Positions 25,633 to 34,521 of a stretch of 37,367 nucleotides of DNA are shown piece after piece. Each line of letters starts with the position of its first letter. The stretch's first letter is position 1. A program made the position numbers and the translations under genes. The notes under the pieces were generated by a model, which saw only the letters and a list, made by a program, of their open reading frames with translations, was not told where the DNA came from and did not search any database. Source of the DNA: an uncultured Clostridia bacterium. Its GTDB lineage: Bacteria > Bacillota > Clostridia > TANB77 > CAG-508. The DNA lies in contig CANQAH010000010.1 of assembly GCA_947588885.1 (NCBI GenBank), forward strand, positions 1 through 37,367, given 5' to 3'.

Positions 25633-27513
25633 ATGAGAAAAAGTATAAAAGTATGCATATTATTTATAATGATAATTTTAACTATAATTGTAATAAATAT
25701 TTCAAAAATATATGCAGAAGATGAGATTGATGTTTTGAATGAAAGAACAGAAAAATCAGTTGCTAAATTAACGTGTGGTGATACTGAGAAATACTATGAT
25801 TATTTAGATGCTGCAATAGAAGATTCATGTGATTACGATACAATAACGTTATTAAAGGATGTTAATGAGGAAGGTTATAAAAATAAAGAAGATGTTTTAA
25901 AAATATCTAAGGCGATTACTTTAGAATTTGGAACATATACTATATATTCAAGAGGAATATATGTAGAAGGTTTTGGACCTGTGATTTTTAATGCAGATAA
26001 AATTGGAGATAAACAAGGAGGAATAATAACAAATAAGCAAAATGTGCATACAATAAATATGAATATCCAAGCTGGGGGAACCTTAAAATTAAACAATGTT
26101 AAAATAACAGACGATACAAATACTGACAATTTTGCAACAATTTTAGTTGCTGGTGGAACGCTTAATTTAGATGGAAGTACTTATATTTCTACAGTATCAA
26201 ACGCAATAGAGATTGGATGGGCTAATGTTAAAATTAATAATTTAGAACTTTTACAGAGTAAAGAAAATTATGCAATATATTTTAATGGACATAATAAAGA
26301 TTCTGGAACTTTAAGAATATCTGGAGGAAAAATTATTGAAGGAAAAAAAGGGGGAATTTATGCTTCTGAAGGAAAAACTGGTAGTATTCTGGATATATCG
26401 GGTGGAACAATTAAATCACAAGATGGAGCAGGAGTGACATTTAGTAGTGAATCTGGAAATGTCTATATACGAGGAGGAACGATTGAATCTATAAATGGAC
26501 CTGGTGCAGTACTAAATATCCCAGCTAAAAATAGTTATTACCAGAATTGTTACATGAGAGATGGAACGATTAAATCAAAAAATGGAGCAGGCCTTATATT
26601 AAATATTACAGATAAAGAAAATATATGTGAATTTGAATTAAGAGGTGGACAGATTGAATCAGCAAATGGAGTAGGAATGATTGTAAATGATGTAAATTTG
26701 GTTATGAAAGAAGGAACAATTGAAGGAATTATTGGTTTAATTGTAAATGGAGGAGTTACTACAGTTAATGGAGGAACAGTAAGCGGAACAGGAAAAGGAA
26801 AAAGGAAAATTGATGGAATAGATACAAATAATGAGCTAGAATTAGGATCTGCGATTGTAAATAATGTTTCGGATGATAAAAATAATTCTATTGAAATTAA
26901 AAATGGTACGTTTAATAGTTCAGAAAATGTAATATTATCATCTAGTATGCCTAATAGTAAAGCTTTTTTGGTAAAAGGGGGAATATATAATAAACTGTTT
27001 GATTTAGATTATGTAGATGATAATGTATTGGTGGTACATATTACTAAAGCTGATGATGAGAAGTGGTATGTTGGAGATGCTGTTAAATGGGCTATAGAAA
27101 AGGATAAAAAAGTATCTGGAGCAGTAATTGAAGTTTTACAAGGCGATTTATCGATAACAGATGCTACAAATGGATTAAAAGTTAAAAACTCAGGAGTTGG
27201 AAATGTAACTGCTAATAAGCAAGAAGTAAAAAAAGGAAGCGAAATTGTTGTGAGTCAATCACAAATTGGAGATAATTCAGAAACACAAAATGGAGGAAAT
27301 ACTGGAGAACAAGAAGGAAATACTTCAGGAGATGAAGAAAATTCACAAACAAATGGTATCACAAAAATATCACCAGCAGATAATACTGTTGCGGGTAAAA
27401 AGTTACCTGCGACAGGAGATGTTAAAACAATAATATTAATAGGAGGAACATTGCTGATTGCAGTTAGTGCAATAGTTGCATATAAGAAAATAAGAAAAAT
27501 AGAAGGTAAATAA
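25633..27513 (+). CDS. LPATG-anchored beta-helix surface protein A
   Basis: A 626-residue cell-wall protein, first of three tandem paralogues. An N-terminal hydrophobic segment (about 7-28) ending near YAEDEI acts as signal peptide. A conserved head (KSVAKLTCGDTEKYYDYLDAAIEDS, ITLLKDV) leads into many short Gly-rich rungs (GGTIKSQDGAG, GGTIESINGPG, GGQIESANGVG) typical of right-handed parallel beta-helix adhesins. A conserved tail domain (YVGDAVKWAIEKDKKVSGAVIEVLQG) precedes an Asn/Gly/Glu linker. Sorting signal LPATG is at 591-595, followed by a membrane helix and the basic tail KKIRKIEGK. The ligand is unknown. The ribosome site is weak (AAAAGG, about 11 nt upstream). Confidence 0.85.
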   Translation: MRKSIKVCILFIMIILTIIVINISKIYAEDEIDVLNERTEKSVAKLTCGDTEKYYDYLDAAIEDSCDYDTITLLKDVNEEGYKNKEDVLKISKAITLEFGTYTIYSRGIYVEGFGPVIFNADKIGDKQGGIITNKQNVHTINMNIQAGGTLKLNNVKITDDTNTDNFATILVAGGTLNLDGSTYISTVSNAIEIGWANVKINNLELLQSKENYAIYFNGHNKDSGTLRISGGKIIEGKKGGIYASEGKTGSILDISGGTIKSQDGAGVTFSSESGNVYIRGGTIESINGPGAVLNIPAKNSYYQNCYMRDGTIKSKNGAGLILNITDKENICEFELRGGQIESANGVGMIVNDVNLVMKEGTIEGIIGLIVNGGVTTVNGGTVSGTGKGKRKIDGIDTNNELELGSAIVNNVSDDKNNSIEIKNGTFNSSENVILSSSMPNSKAFLVKGGIYNKLFDLDYVDDNVLVVHITKADDEKWYVGDAVKWAIEKDKKVSGAVIEVLQGDLSITDATNGLKVKNSGVGNVTANKQEVKKGSEIVVSQSQIGDNSETQNGGNTGEQEGNTSGDEENSQTNGITKISPADNTVAGKKLPATGDVKTIILIGGTLLIAVSAIVAYKKIRKIEGK

Positions 27514-27626
27514 AAATACTACAATACAATTACAAATTTACATATATATTAGGTTTTTATATGAAGTTTGCTAAAAAACGTTGAAAATATAAGAAAAAAT
27601 TTATATTTTGAAGGAGAATATAACAA
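27514..27626 (+). repeat. Duplicated 113-nt intergenic and leader module before gene B
   Basis: Same length as, and nearly the same sequence as, 29124-29236; I see three differing bases. It carries the gene-B ribosome site (GAAGGAG) and an AT hairpin AAAATATAA / TTATATTTT (27584-27609) just before it. A TTTACA, 17-nt spacer, TATGAA pair is a poor promoter candidate. Confidence 0.85.
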
Positions 27627-29123
27627 ATGAAAAGAGTAGTAAAAGAATTTATATTTATTGGATTAATAGCTTTAATTATAATTGTAGTAAATATTTCAAA
27701 AGTATATTCTAATGAAGAAGGCGATGGAGCAAAAATAAAAAAAGAAACTTCAGTTGCTAAATTGACTAGTGATGGTGAAGAAAAATATTATGATCATTTA
27801 GATGCTGCAATAGAAGATGCATCTTATAATGATACAATAACTTTATTAAAAGATATTAATAGCAGTGATTTTAAGGATAGTGGAAAAGATGTTATAGAAA
27901 TAAGTAAAGATATCAATCTTGAATTTGAAACATATACAATACATTCAAAAGGATTTAAAATAAAAGGTGATGCTGATGTGAATTTTAATGCTAAAAAAGT
28001 TGGAAATACACAAGGTGGAATAACAATAGATAAAGAAAATGTTCATGCTATAGAAATAGATGAGGATCGTACCGGCATTACATTATCAAATATTAAAATA
28101 TCAGATAATGTAAATACAGGAGAATTTGGTGTGATTCAACTTGGAAATGGATATTTGTATATAGAAGGAAATACTTATATTTCTACTAATTCAATTGTAA
28201 TATATGTAAAACAAGAAGATAGTGCGCCATATATTTCACTAGAAGGAGGAACAATTAAATCAAAAAAAGAACCTGCTATAATATTAAATCATGGGAATGT
28301 ATATTGTAATGGTGTAACAATAGAAGGAACCATTGGAATAGTTGCATATAGAGCACATATTTATTTTGAAAATGGGACAATAAATGCAACAGGTAGTGGA
28401 AAATCTAAAATAAATGGAATTGATTCAAATACAGAATATGAGTTTGGTACGGATATTATAGTGATTAATAAATATAATGGTTTTGGTATAAGAGCAAATG
28501 TAGAGATAAAGGATGGAACTTTTAATAGTACGGGACCAACTTCATTATATTGCGAAAATGATGGAGAAGGATATTTTTTGGTACAAGGAGGAACATACAA
28601 TAAACCTTTTGATCAAAAATTTGCAGGAGAGGGAAGATTAATGTTACATGTAACTAATAATGGTAAAGAAATGTGGTATTTGGGAGATGCTGCAAATTCA
28701 GCTGTAGAAACGAATAAAAAAGTATCTGGAGCAGTAATTGAAGTTTTACAAGGCGATTTATCGATAACAAATGCTGTGAGTGGATTAAAAGTTAAAAACT
28801 CAGGAGTTGGAAATGTAACTGCTAATAAGCAAGAAGTAGAAAAAGGAAGCGAAATTGTTGTAAGCCAAACACAAATTGGAGATAATTCAGAAACTCAAAA
28901 TGGAGGAAATACTGGGGCACAAGAAGGAAATACTTCAGGTGGTGAAGAAAAGTCACAAACAAATGGTATCACAAAAATATCACCAGCAGATAATACTGTT
29001 GCAGGTAAAAAGTTACCTGCAACAGGAGATTTGAAAACAATAGTATTGATAGCTAGTACATTATTAATAGCTGCTAGTTCAATAGTTGTATATAAGAAAA
29101 TAAGAAAAATAGAAGGTAAATAA
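27627..29123 (+). CDS. LPATG-anchored beta-helix surface protein B (short paralogue)
   Basis: A 498-residue paralogue of A and C with the same plan: signal peptide (FIFIGLIALIIIVVNISKV), head with ETSVAKLTSDGEEKYYDHLDAAIEDA, beta-helix rungs, tail domain with KKVSGAVIEVLQGDLSIT, linker, LPATG at 463-467, helix and basic tail. It is about 130 residues shorter because most middle rungs (the GGIYAS to GAGLILNITDKEN part of A) are missing, leaving EGGTIKSKKEPAIILNHGN. The signal peptide is almost the same as that of C, while the 3' end closely matches both A and C. A strong GAAGGAG site lies before the ATG. Confidence 0.85.
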   Translation: MKRVVKEFIFIGLIALIIIVVNISKVYSNEEGDGAKIKKETSVAKLTSDGEEKYYDHLDAAIEDASYNDTITLLKDINSSDFKDSGKDVIEISKDINLEFETYTIHSKGFKIKGDADVNFNAKKVGNTQGGITIDKENVHAIEIDEDRTGITLSNIKISDNVNTGEFGVIQLGNGYLYIEGNTYISTNSIVIYVKQEDSAPYISLEGGTIKSKKEPAIILNHGNVYCNGVTIEGTIGIVAYRAHIYFENGTINATGSGKSKINGIDSNTEYEFGTDIIVINKYNGFGIRANVEIKDGTFNSTGPTSLYCENDGEGYFLVQGGTYNKPFDQKFAGEGRLMLHVTNNGKEMWYLGDAANSAVETNKKVSGAVIEVLQGDLSITNAVSGLKVKNSGVGNVTANKQEVEKGSEIVVSQTQIGDNSETQNGGNTGAQEGNTSGGEEKSQTNGITKISPADNTVAGKKLPATGDLKTIVLIASTLLIAASSIVVYKKIRKIEGK

Positions 29124-29236
29124 AAATACTACAGTATAATTACAAATTTGCATATATATTAGGTTTTTATATGAAGTTTGCTAAAAAACGTTGAAAATAT
29201 AAGAAAAAATTTATATTTTGAAGGAGAATATAACAA
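29124..29236 (+). repeat. Duplicated 113-nt intergenic and leader module before gene C
   Basis: Second copy of the 27514-27626 module, with the hairpin at 29194-29219 and the same ribosome site. The match runs on into the 3' end of the preceding gene and the signal-peptide codons of the next gene, marking the edges of a tandem duplication. Confidence 0.85.
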
Positions 29237-31117
29237 ATGAAAAGAGTAGTAAAAGAATTTATATTTATTGGATTAATAGCTTTAATTATAATTGTAATGA
29301 ATACTTCAAAAGTGAATGCTGCTGAAAACGGTGATGGAGTAACAGAAAAAAAAGATACGTCAGTTGCAAAATTTACTTCTAATGGTGAAGAAAAATATTA
29401 TGATCACTTAGATGTTGCAATAACTGAGGTTGAAAGTAATGGAACAATAACTTTATTAAAAGATGTTGATGATACTGGATATAAAGATACGAGTAAAGAT
29501 GTTATAGAAATATCTAAAGCTATAATATTTGAACTTGGAACACATACAATAAAATCAAGAGGATTTAAAATAGGATATAATGGAATAGTAATCTTTAATG
29601 CAGAGAAAATTGGAGATAAACAAGGAGGCATAATAACAAATAAAAAAGATGTACATACACTCGAACTAAAGGGTGGTGATGCAATGTTAAATAATGTAAA
29701 AATAATAGACAATGTAAATACAGGAAATTTTGCGCCAATTTCAGTTTATGGAACACTTAATATAGATGGAAGTACTAATATTTCTTCAATATCAACTGCA
29801 ATAGTTCTTTCGTATGGGAATATTATCATTTATAATTTAGATCTTTTGCAGAGTAAAGAAAATTATGCAATATATTTTAATGGAAATGATGAGAATGGAG
29901 ATGTACAAATACGTAATGGGAAGCTTATTGAGGGAAAAAAAGGAGGAATTTATAGTTCTAAGGAATTTCCTGCTTGGTATATAAATATTGATGGAGGAAC
30001 AATTAGATCACAAGATGGTGCTGGTGTAACATATTATTGCCAAAGGACAAGTATGCATAGTGCATTTCGTATGACAGGAGGAACGGTTGAATCTATAAAT
30101 GGACCTGGTGTAGTACTAAATATCCCAGCTAAAGCCAGTACTTATCAGTATAGTTACATGATGGATGGAAAGATTAAATCACAAAATGGAACAGGCCTTA
30201 TATTAAATATTACAGATAAAGAAAATATATGTGAATTTGAATTAAATGGTGGACAGATTGAATCAACAAATGGAGTAGGAATGATTGTAAATGATGGAAA
30301 TTTTGTTTTGGAAAGAGGAACAATTGAAGGAATTATTGGCTTAATTGTAAATGGAGGAGTTACTACAGTTAATGGAGGAACAGTAGACGGAACAGGAAAA
30401 GGAAAAGGGAAAATAAATGGAATAGGTACAAGTAATGAACTAGAATTAGGATCTGCGATTGTAAATAATGTTTCCGATGATAAAAATAATTCTATTGAAA
30501 TTAAAAATGGTACGTTTAATAGTTCAGGAAATGTAACATTATCATCTAGTATGTCTAATAGTGGGGCTTTTTTGGTAAAAGGAGGAACATATAATAAATT
30601 GTTTGATTTAGATTATGTAGAAGATAATGTATTGGTGGTACATATTACTAAGGCTAATGAGGAGAAGTGGTATGTTGGAGATAATGCTGAATGGGCTATA
30701 GAAGAGGATAAAAAAGTATCTGGAGCAGTAATTGAAGTTTTACAAGGAAATTTATCGATAACAGATGCCGCGAATGGATTAAAAGTTAAGAACTCAGGAG
30801 TTGGAAATGTAACTGCTAATAAGCAAGAAGTAAAAAAAGGAAGCGAAATTGTTGTGAACCAATCACAAATTGGAGATAATTCAGAAACTCAAAATGGAGG
30901 AAATACTGGGGCACAAGAAGGAAATACTTCAGGAGGAGAAGAAAATTCACAAGCAAATGGTATCACAAAAATATCACCAGCAGATAATACTGTTGCAGGC
31001 AAAAAGCTACCTGCAACAGGAGATATTAAAACAATAATATTAATAGGTGGAACATTGCTGATTGCAGTTAGTGCAATAGTTGCATGTAAGAAAATAAGAA
31101 AAATAGAAGGTAAATAG
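29237..31117 (+). CDS. LPATG-anchored beta-helix surface protein C
   Basis: A 626-residue third paralogue, the same length as A. Signal peptide MKRVVKEFIFIGLIALI; head with DTSVAKFTSNGEEKYYDHLDVAI; rungs GGTIRSQDGAG, GGTVESINGPG, GGQIESTNGVG; tail KKVSGAVIEVLQGNLSIT; linker; LPATG at 591-595; hydrophobic helix; basic tail KKIRKIEGK. The middle rungs follow A closely (GLILNITDKENICEFEL is shared), while the leader and signal peptide follow B, so C looks like a mosaic of the two. Predicted sortase-linked adhesin or wall protein; the ligand is unknown. Confidence 0.85.
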   Translation: MKRVVKEFIFIGLIALIIIVMNTSKVNAAENGDGVTEKKDTSVAKFTSNGEEKYYDHLDVAITEVESNGTITLLKDVDDTGYKDTSKDVIEISKAIIFELGTHTIKSRGFKIGYNGIVIFNAEKIGDKQGGIITNKKDVHTLELKGGDAMLNNVKIIDNVNTGNFAPISVYGTLNIDGSTNISSISTAIVLSYGNIIIYNLDLLQSKENYAIYFNGNDENGDVQIRNGKLIEGKKGGIYSSKEFPAWYINIDGGTIRSQDGAGVTYYCQRTSMHSAFRMTGGTVESINGPGVVLNIPAKASTYQYSYMMDGKIKSQNGTGLILNITDKENICEFELNGGQIESTNGVGMIVNDGNFVLERGTIEGIIGLIVNGGVTTVNGGTVDGTGKGKGKINGIGTSNELELGSAIVNNVSDDKNNSIEIKNGTFNSSGNVTLSSSMSNSGAFLVKGGTYNKLFDLDYVEDNVLVVHITKANEEKWYVGDNAEWAIEEDKKVSGAVIEVLQGNLSITDAANGLKVKNSGVGNVTANKQEVKKGSEIVVNQSQIGDNSETQNGGNTGAQEGNTSGGEENSQANGITKISPADNTVAGKKLPATGDIKTIILIGGTLLIAVSAIVACKKIRKIEGK

Positions 31118-31129
31118 AAAAATTCAAAA

Positions 31130-31178
31130 GCGGACAATATGTAATCTGCAAAAGAAAAAATTATATAAAATTGTCCGC
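31130..31178. promoter_or_regulatory. Inverted repeat GCGGACAAT after surface gene C
   Basis: GCGGACAAT and ATTGTCCGC are perfect 9-bp inverted repeats around 31 nt of AT-rich sequence, starting 13 nt after the gene C stop. There is no T run, so it is a poor terminator. It could be a large hairpin at the transcript end or the ends of a small element. The whole 31118-31501 gap (384 nt) holds only this, the repeat at 31228-31270, a terminator and a promoter; I see no convincing gene. Confidence 0.55.
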
Positions 31179-31227
31179 GTATTTGTTCTAAGTGCCATAT
31201 TTTTGTTAAAAATTTGTGTGCAAATTT

Positions 31228-31270
31228 GGCAAAGCCTTTATATAATAGGAAATGCGGAGCACTATTATAT
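31228..31270. repeat. AT-rich palindromic repeat, type 2, copy 1
   Basis: GGCAAAGCCTTTATATAATAGG followed by a short core and CTATTATAT. The inner stem is ATATAATAG with CTATTATAT, around GAAATGCGGAGCA. The left end recurs in reverse orientation at 32254-32305. Confidence 0.65.
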
Positions 31271-31271
31271 G

Positions 31272-31312
31272 AAAAGATAATAAGAATAAGTATGTTCTTA
31301 TTATCTTTTTTT
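31272..31312 (+). terminator. Strong intrinsic terminator
   Basis: A perfect 15-bp stem, AAAAGATAATAAGAA with TTCTTATTATCTTTT, around loop TAAGTATG and followed by more T residues. It lies directly after the type 2 repeat and may be part of that element. It would end transcription from the surface-protein genes. Confidence 0.85.
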
Positions 31313-31426
31313 GTGGTATTAACTTTAATTGGTTATAGTGTTTATTGGTTTAAATATAATTATTTATTAATATTGGAACAGTATAAAAATATTTTAAAAA
31401 AAAGCGAACAAATTTTCTAAAAACTA

Positions 31427-31455
31427 TTGACAAATGGAAACGAAAAATATAAAAT
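31427..31455 (+). promoter_or_regulatory. Predicted promoter of the YgjP-like gene
   Basis: A perfect TTGACA (-35) and TAAAAT (-10) are 17 bases apart, about 45 nt before the ATG at 31502. A strong AAGGAGGTAG ribosome site follows, so the downstream gene is probably well expressed. Confidence 0.8.
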
Positions 31456-31501
31456 ACTACCAAACAGAAGTTCTTAAAACGAATCAAGGAGGTAGTAAAA
31501 A

Positions 31502-32173
31502 ATGAAAGAAGAAATAATTACTTATAGTGTTGATAAAACTGCAGAAAGTGGGTTATATATTTCGGTACAAAATGGGGAAGTTTTAGTTCGTGCTCCTTGG
31601 TATGTTACACAAAGCAAAATACAAGAAGCTGTTTCAAATAAAAGGAATTGGATAATAAAAAAATTAAAAGAATACGAAGAAAAAAGAGAAAATGAAATTA
31701 GTTTAAAACCAATTCAAATTTTAGGAGTTGCATATAATTTAAAAGTATTGTACAAAAATACAGAAATTATTGAATGTGATTTAATAAATAATATTGTTAG
31801 AGTTTGTTTACCTAAAAAATATAAAAAAATTGATCATGAATCAATGACAGATATTTTAATTGACAAATTATATTATAAAATTGCTGAAAGAGAACTTGAA
31901 AACATAATGGAAAAAACAAGAATAGAAACAGGAATTGCACCAGAAGATTATGAAATAATTGAGATGCCTAATTGTTTAGCTAAATGTACGGATGATCAAA
32001 AAATATTAATAAATCCAAGAATTATAAAATATAGTAGAGAAGTTATTGAATATATTGTTTTACATGAATTTTGTCATTTAAAATATAAAAATCATACAAA
32101 AAGTTTTTATAATATGCTTTCTAAATATGAACCAAATTATAAAAAGTATGAAATGAAGAATATTAAATATTAA
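31502..32173 (+). CDS. YgjP-like (M48/DUF45 family) metal-dependent hydrolase
   Basis: A 223-residue predicted zinc hydrolase of the YgjP/DUF45 family. Residues 1-60 form the N-terminal domain, with APWYVTQSKIQEAV and NWIIKKLKEYEE as in the family. The HExxH motif is HEFCH at 188-192 within IEYIVLHEFCHLKYKNHTKSFY, with a further His in NHTKSF. ILINPRIIKYSREVIEY before it is the typical family strand/helix. No signal peptide or membrane helix, so cytoplasmic. The E. coli member has been reported to act on UTP; whether this one does is unknown. It stands alone between its own promoter and a terminator, flanked by type 2 repeats. Confidence 0.88.
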   Translation: MKEEIITYSVDKTAESGLYISVQNGEVLVRAPWYVTQSKIQEAVSNKRNWIIKKLKEYEEKRENEISLKPIQILGVAYNLKVLYKNTEIIECDLINNIVRVCLPKKYKKIDHESMTDILIDKLYYKIAERELENIMEKTRIETGIAPEDYEIIEMPNCLAKCTDDQKILINPRIIKYSREVIEYIVLHEFCHLKYKNHTKSFYNMLSKYEPNYKKYEMKNIKY

Positions 32174-32195
32174 AAAATTAAGTAGTGAATAAAAG

Positions 32196-32255
32196 GGCTA
32201 TAATATTTTGATGTTTGACGTTTAGAAAAATATCAGAGTTTATAGTCTATTTTTA
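32196..32255 (+). terminator. Possible terminator after the YgjP-like gene
   Basis: GGGCTATAA pairs with TTTATAGTC, with a bulged inner part (ATATTTT with AAAATAT), and TATTTTT follows. The stem is interrupted and runs into the type 2 repeat, so this is a tentative call. Confidence 0.5.
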
Positions 32256-32305
32256 TATAATAGGAAAGTTCTCTGAACTTCCTATCATATAAAGGCTTTG
32301 CTGCG
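32254..32305. repeat. AT-rich palindromic repeat, type 2, copy 2 (inverted)
   Basis: TATATAATAGGAAAGTTC, loop TCT, GAACTTCCTATCATATA: a 17-bp stem with one extra A. It continues with AAGGCTTTGCTGCG, the reverse complement of the left end of copy 1 (GCAAAGCCTT). The two copies flank the YgjP-like gene in opposite orientation. Confidence 0.7.
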
Positions 32306-32350
32306 TATTTGTAAATTAGTATGATACTTTCTAAAAGATTGGCTTTTTTG

Positions 32351-32379
32351 TTGTGTTTTTTGGCATGTAATGGTAAAAT
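32351..32379 (+). promoter_or_regulatory. Possible promoter of ispG
   Basis: TTGTGT and TAAAAT are 17 bases apart, with GGGGAGA and the ispG ATG about 25 nt downstream of the -10. The -35 is a weak match. Confidence 0.4.
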
Positions 32380-32404
32380 ATGAAAAAATAGGGGAGATAG
32401 ATTT

Positions 32405-33460
32405 ATGAATAGAACAGAAACACGACAAATTAATGTTGGCGGTGTAAAAATAGGTGGACAAAATAAAGTAGTAATACAATCAATGTGTAATACAAAAACA
32501 AAAGATGTTGAATCAACTGTAAAACAGATATTAGAATTAGAAAGAGCAGGTTGCGAAATAATTAGAGTTGCTTGCTTAGATATAGAAGATGCGAAAGCCA
32601 TTAAAGAAATAAAAAAGAAAATCCACATTCCAATTGTTTCAGATATTCATTTTGATTATAAAATTGCTTTACAATCAATAGAATCTGGTGTTGATAAAGT
32701 ACGTATTAATCCAGGAAATATTGGTGATGAAGAAAAGGTAAAAAAAGTAGTAGATGCATGTAAGAAAAATAATATTCCAATAAGAATTGGAATAAATGCA
32801 GGTTCCCTTGAACCAGAATTATTAAAAAAATATGGGAAGCCTTGTAGTGATGCAATGATAGAAAGTGCAAGAAGACATGTCGAAATTTTAGAAAAATTAG
32901 ATTTTTACGATATATGTATTTCATTAAAAGCTTCAAATTTAGATATGTGTGTTGAAGCATATGAAAAAGCTTCTAAAGAATTTCCTTATCCATTACATTT
33001 GGGAATAACAGAAGCAGGAACAGCTTTTTCTGGAACAATAAAGTCAAGTATTGGATTAGGAGTGCTATTAAGACAAGGAATAGGAGATACATTAAGAGTA
33101 TCTTTATCAGATGATCCAGTTGAAGAAATCAAAGTTTGTAAAGAAATTTTGAAAAATTGCAATTTATTGAAAAATATACCTAAGCTTGTTTCTTGTCCAA
33201 CTTGTGGAAGAATACAATATGATTTAATACCAATAGCAAAAGAAATAGAAAATTTTTTACAAACAATAAATAGTGATATAACAGTGGCGATTATGGGGTG
33301 TGCCGTTAATGGACCAGGAGAAGCAAGAGAAGCTGATATAGGAATTGCTGGAGGAAAAAATGAAGGATTGCTTTTTAAAAAAGGTGAAATAATTAGAAAA
33401 ATAAAACAAGATGATATGGTAAAAGAATTAAAAAAAGAAATTTTAGAAATGATAGGTTAG
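32405..33460 (+). CDS. ispG: 4-hydroxy-3-methylbut-2-en-1-yl diphosphate synthase IspG
   Basis: The Fe-S enzyme of the MEP isoprenoid pathway, converting MEcPP to HMBPP. The 351 residues have the short bacterial layout: a TIM-barrel part ([46 protein letters not shown]), then the C-terminal Fe-S domain with the three 4Fe-4S cysteines at about 264 and 267 (SCPTCGR) and 299 ([11 protein letters not shown]). The glutamate after NGPGEA is the conserved fourth ligand. A GGGGAGATAGATTT site precedes the ATG. ruvB follows after 22 nt. Other MEP-pathway genes are not in the window. Confidence 0.97.
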   Translation: MNRTETRQINVGGVKIGGQNKVVIQSMCNTKTKDVESTVKQILELERAGCEIIRVACLDIEDAKAIKEIKKKIHIPIVSDIHFDYKIALQSIESGVDKVRINPGNIGDEEKVKKVVDACKKNNIPIRIGINAGSLEPELLKKYGKPCSDAMIESARRHVEILEKLDFYDICISLKASNLDMCVEAYEKASKEFPYPLHLGITEAGTAFSGTIKSSIGLGVLLRQGIGDTLRVSLSDDPVEEIKVCKEILKNCNLLKNIPKLVSCPTCGRIQYDLIPIAKEIENFLQTINSDITVAIMGCAVNGPGEAREADIGIAGGKNEGLLFKKGEIIRKIKQDDMVKELKKEILEMIG

Positions 33461-33482
33461 ATATTAAATTCTGGAGGATGTT

Positions 33483-34508
33483 ATGAACTTTAATGAAGAA
33501 AATTTTGATGAAAATTTATTAATACCTAAAGTAAAAGATGAATCTGAAGAATTGCAGGAAACATCATTAAGACCAAAAAAGTTAAGTGAATATATAGGTC
33601 AGACAAAAGTTAAAGAAAATATGAAAATATGTATAGAAGCTGCTAAAAAAAGAAATCAGACATTAGACCATGTTTTACTTTATGGACCTCCAGGACTTGG
33701 AAAAACTACACTTGCAAATATTTTGGCAAATGAAATGAATTCTAATATTAGAGTCACTTCTGGACCAGCAATAGAAAAACCAGGAGACTTAGCAGCAATT
33801 TTAACAAGTTTATCGGAGAATGATATATTGTTTATTGATGAGATACATAGAATGAATAGAAATGTTGAGGAAATATTATATCCAGCATTAGAAGATTTTA
33901 ATTTGGATATAATTATAGGAAAAGGTCCAAGTGCTAGATCAATACGTTTAGACTTACCTAAATTTACATTGGTTGGTGCAACGACAAAAGTTGGAAGTTT
34001 GTCTACTCCTTTACGTGATAGATTTGGAATTGTGGATAGATTAGAATTATATGAACCAGAAGATTTAAATACTATTATAAGAAGATCTGCTGATATATTA
34101 GGAATAAGTATAGACAAGGAAGCTTCAATGGAAATTGCTAAACGTTCTAGAGGAACCCCAAGAATTGCAAATAGATTATTAAAAAGAGTTGCTGATTTTG
34201 GATTGGTTCTAGGAGATGGAAATATAACATTAGATATATCAAAAGTTGCTTTAAATAAATTAGAAATTGATGAACTTGGATTAGATAATATAGATAAAAA
34301 AATACTTGAATCAATTATATATAATTACAAAGGAGGACCTGTTGGTATAGAAACATTAACTGCTACAATAGGAGAAGAAAATGGAACAATAGAAGATGTA
34401 TATGAACCATATTTATTGCAAATAGGTTTTATTGCAAGAACTCCAAGAGGAAGAATAGCTACACCTCTTGCTTATGAACATTTTAATATAGAATATAATG
34501 AAAAATAA
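33483..34508 (+). CDS. ruvB: Holliday junction ATP-dependent DNA helicase RuvB
   Basis: The AAA+ motor that drives branch migration with RuvA. The 341 residues have the usual layout: [11 protein letters not shown] near the N-terminus, Walker A GPPGLGKT at 68-75, Walker B in [11 protein letters not shown], sensor 1 in [22 protein letters not shown], the arginine finger in [15 protein letters not shown], and a C-terminal winged helix ([28 protein letters not shown]). A GGAGGATGTT site precedes the ATG. ruvA, often adjacent, is not in the window, so ruvB here is placed with ispG. Confidence 0.97.
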   Translation: MNFNEENFDENLLIPKVKDESEELQETSLRPKKLSEYIGQTKVKENMKICIEAAKKRNQTLDHVLLYGPPGLGKTTLANILANEMNSNIRVTSGPAIEKPGDLAAILTSLSENDILFIDEIHRMNRNVEEILYPALEDFNLDIIIGKGPSARSIRLDLPKFTLVGATTKVGSLSTPLRDRFGIVDRLELYEPEDLNTIIRRSADILGISIDKEASMEIAKRSRGTPRIANRLLKRVADFGLVLGDGNITLDISKVALNKLEIDELGLDNIDKKILESIIYNYKGGPVGIETLTATIGEENGTIEDVYEPYLLQIGFIARTPRGRIATPLAYEHFNIEYNEK

Positions 34509-34521
34509 TAGGAAATAAAAA

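Noticed and set aside
31214-31420. ORF of 68 aa with a possible transmembrane helix
   Set aside because: Its first half is the translated type 2 palindrome and its middle is a perfect terminator stem. No ribosome site is present at the TTG 31214 or the internal ATG 31292. The hydrophobic run is what AT-rich sequence gives by chance.
32233-32628. 131-aa minus-strand ORF
   Set aside because: It runs through the type 2 repeat and antisense to ispG, with no ribosome site or protein-like features.
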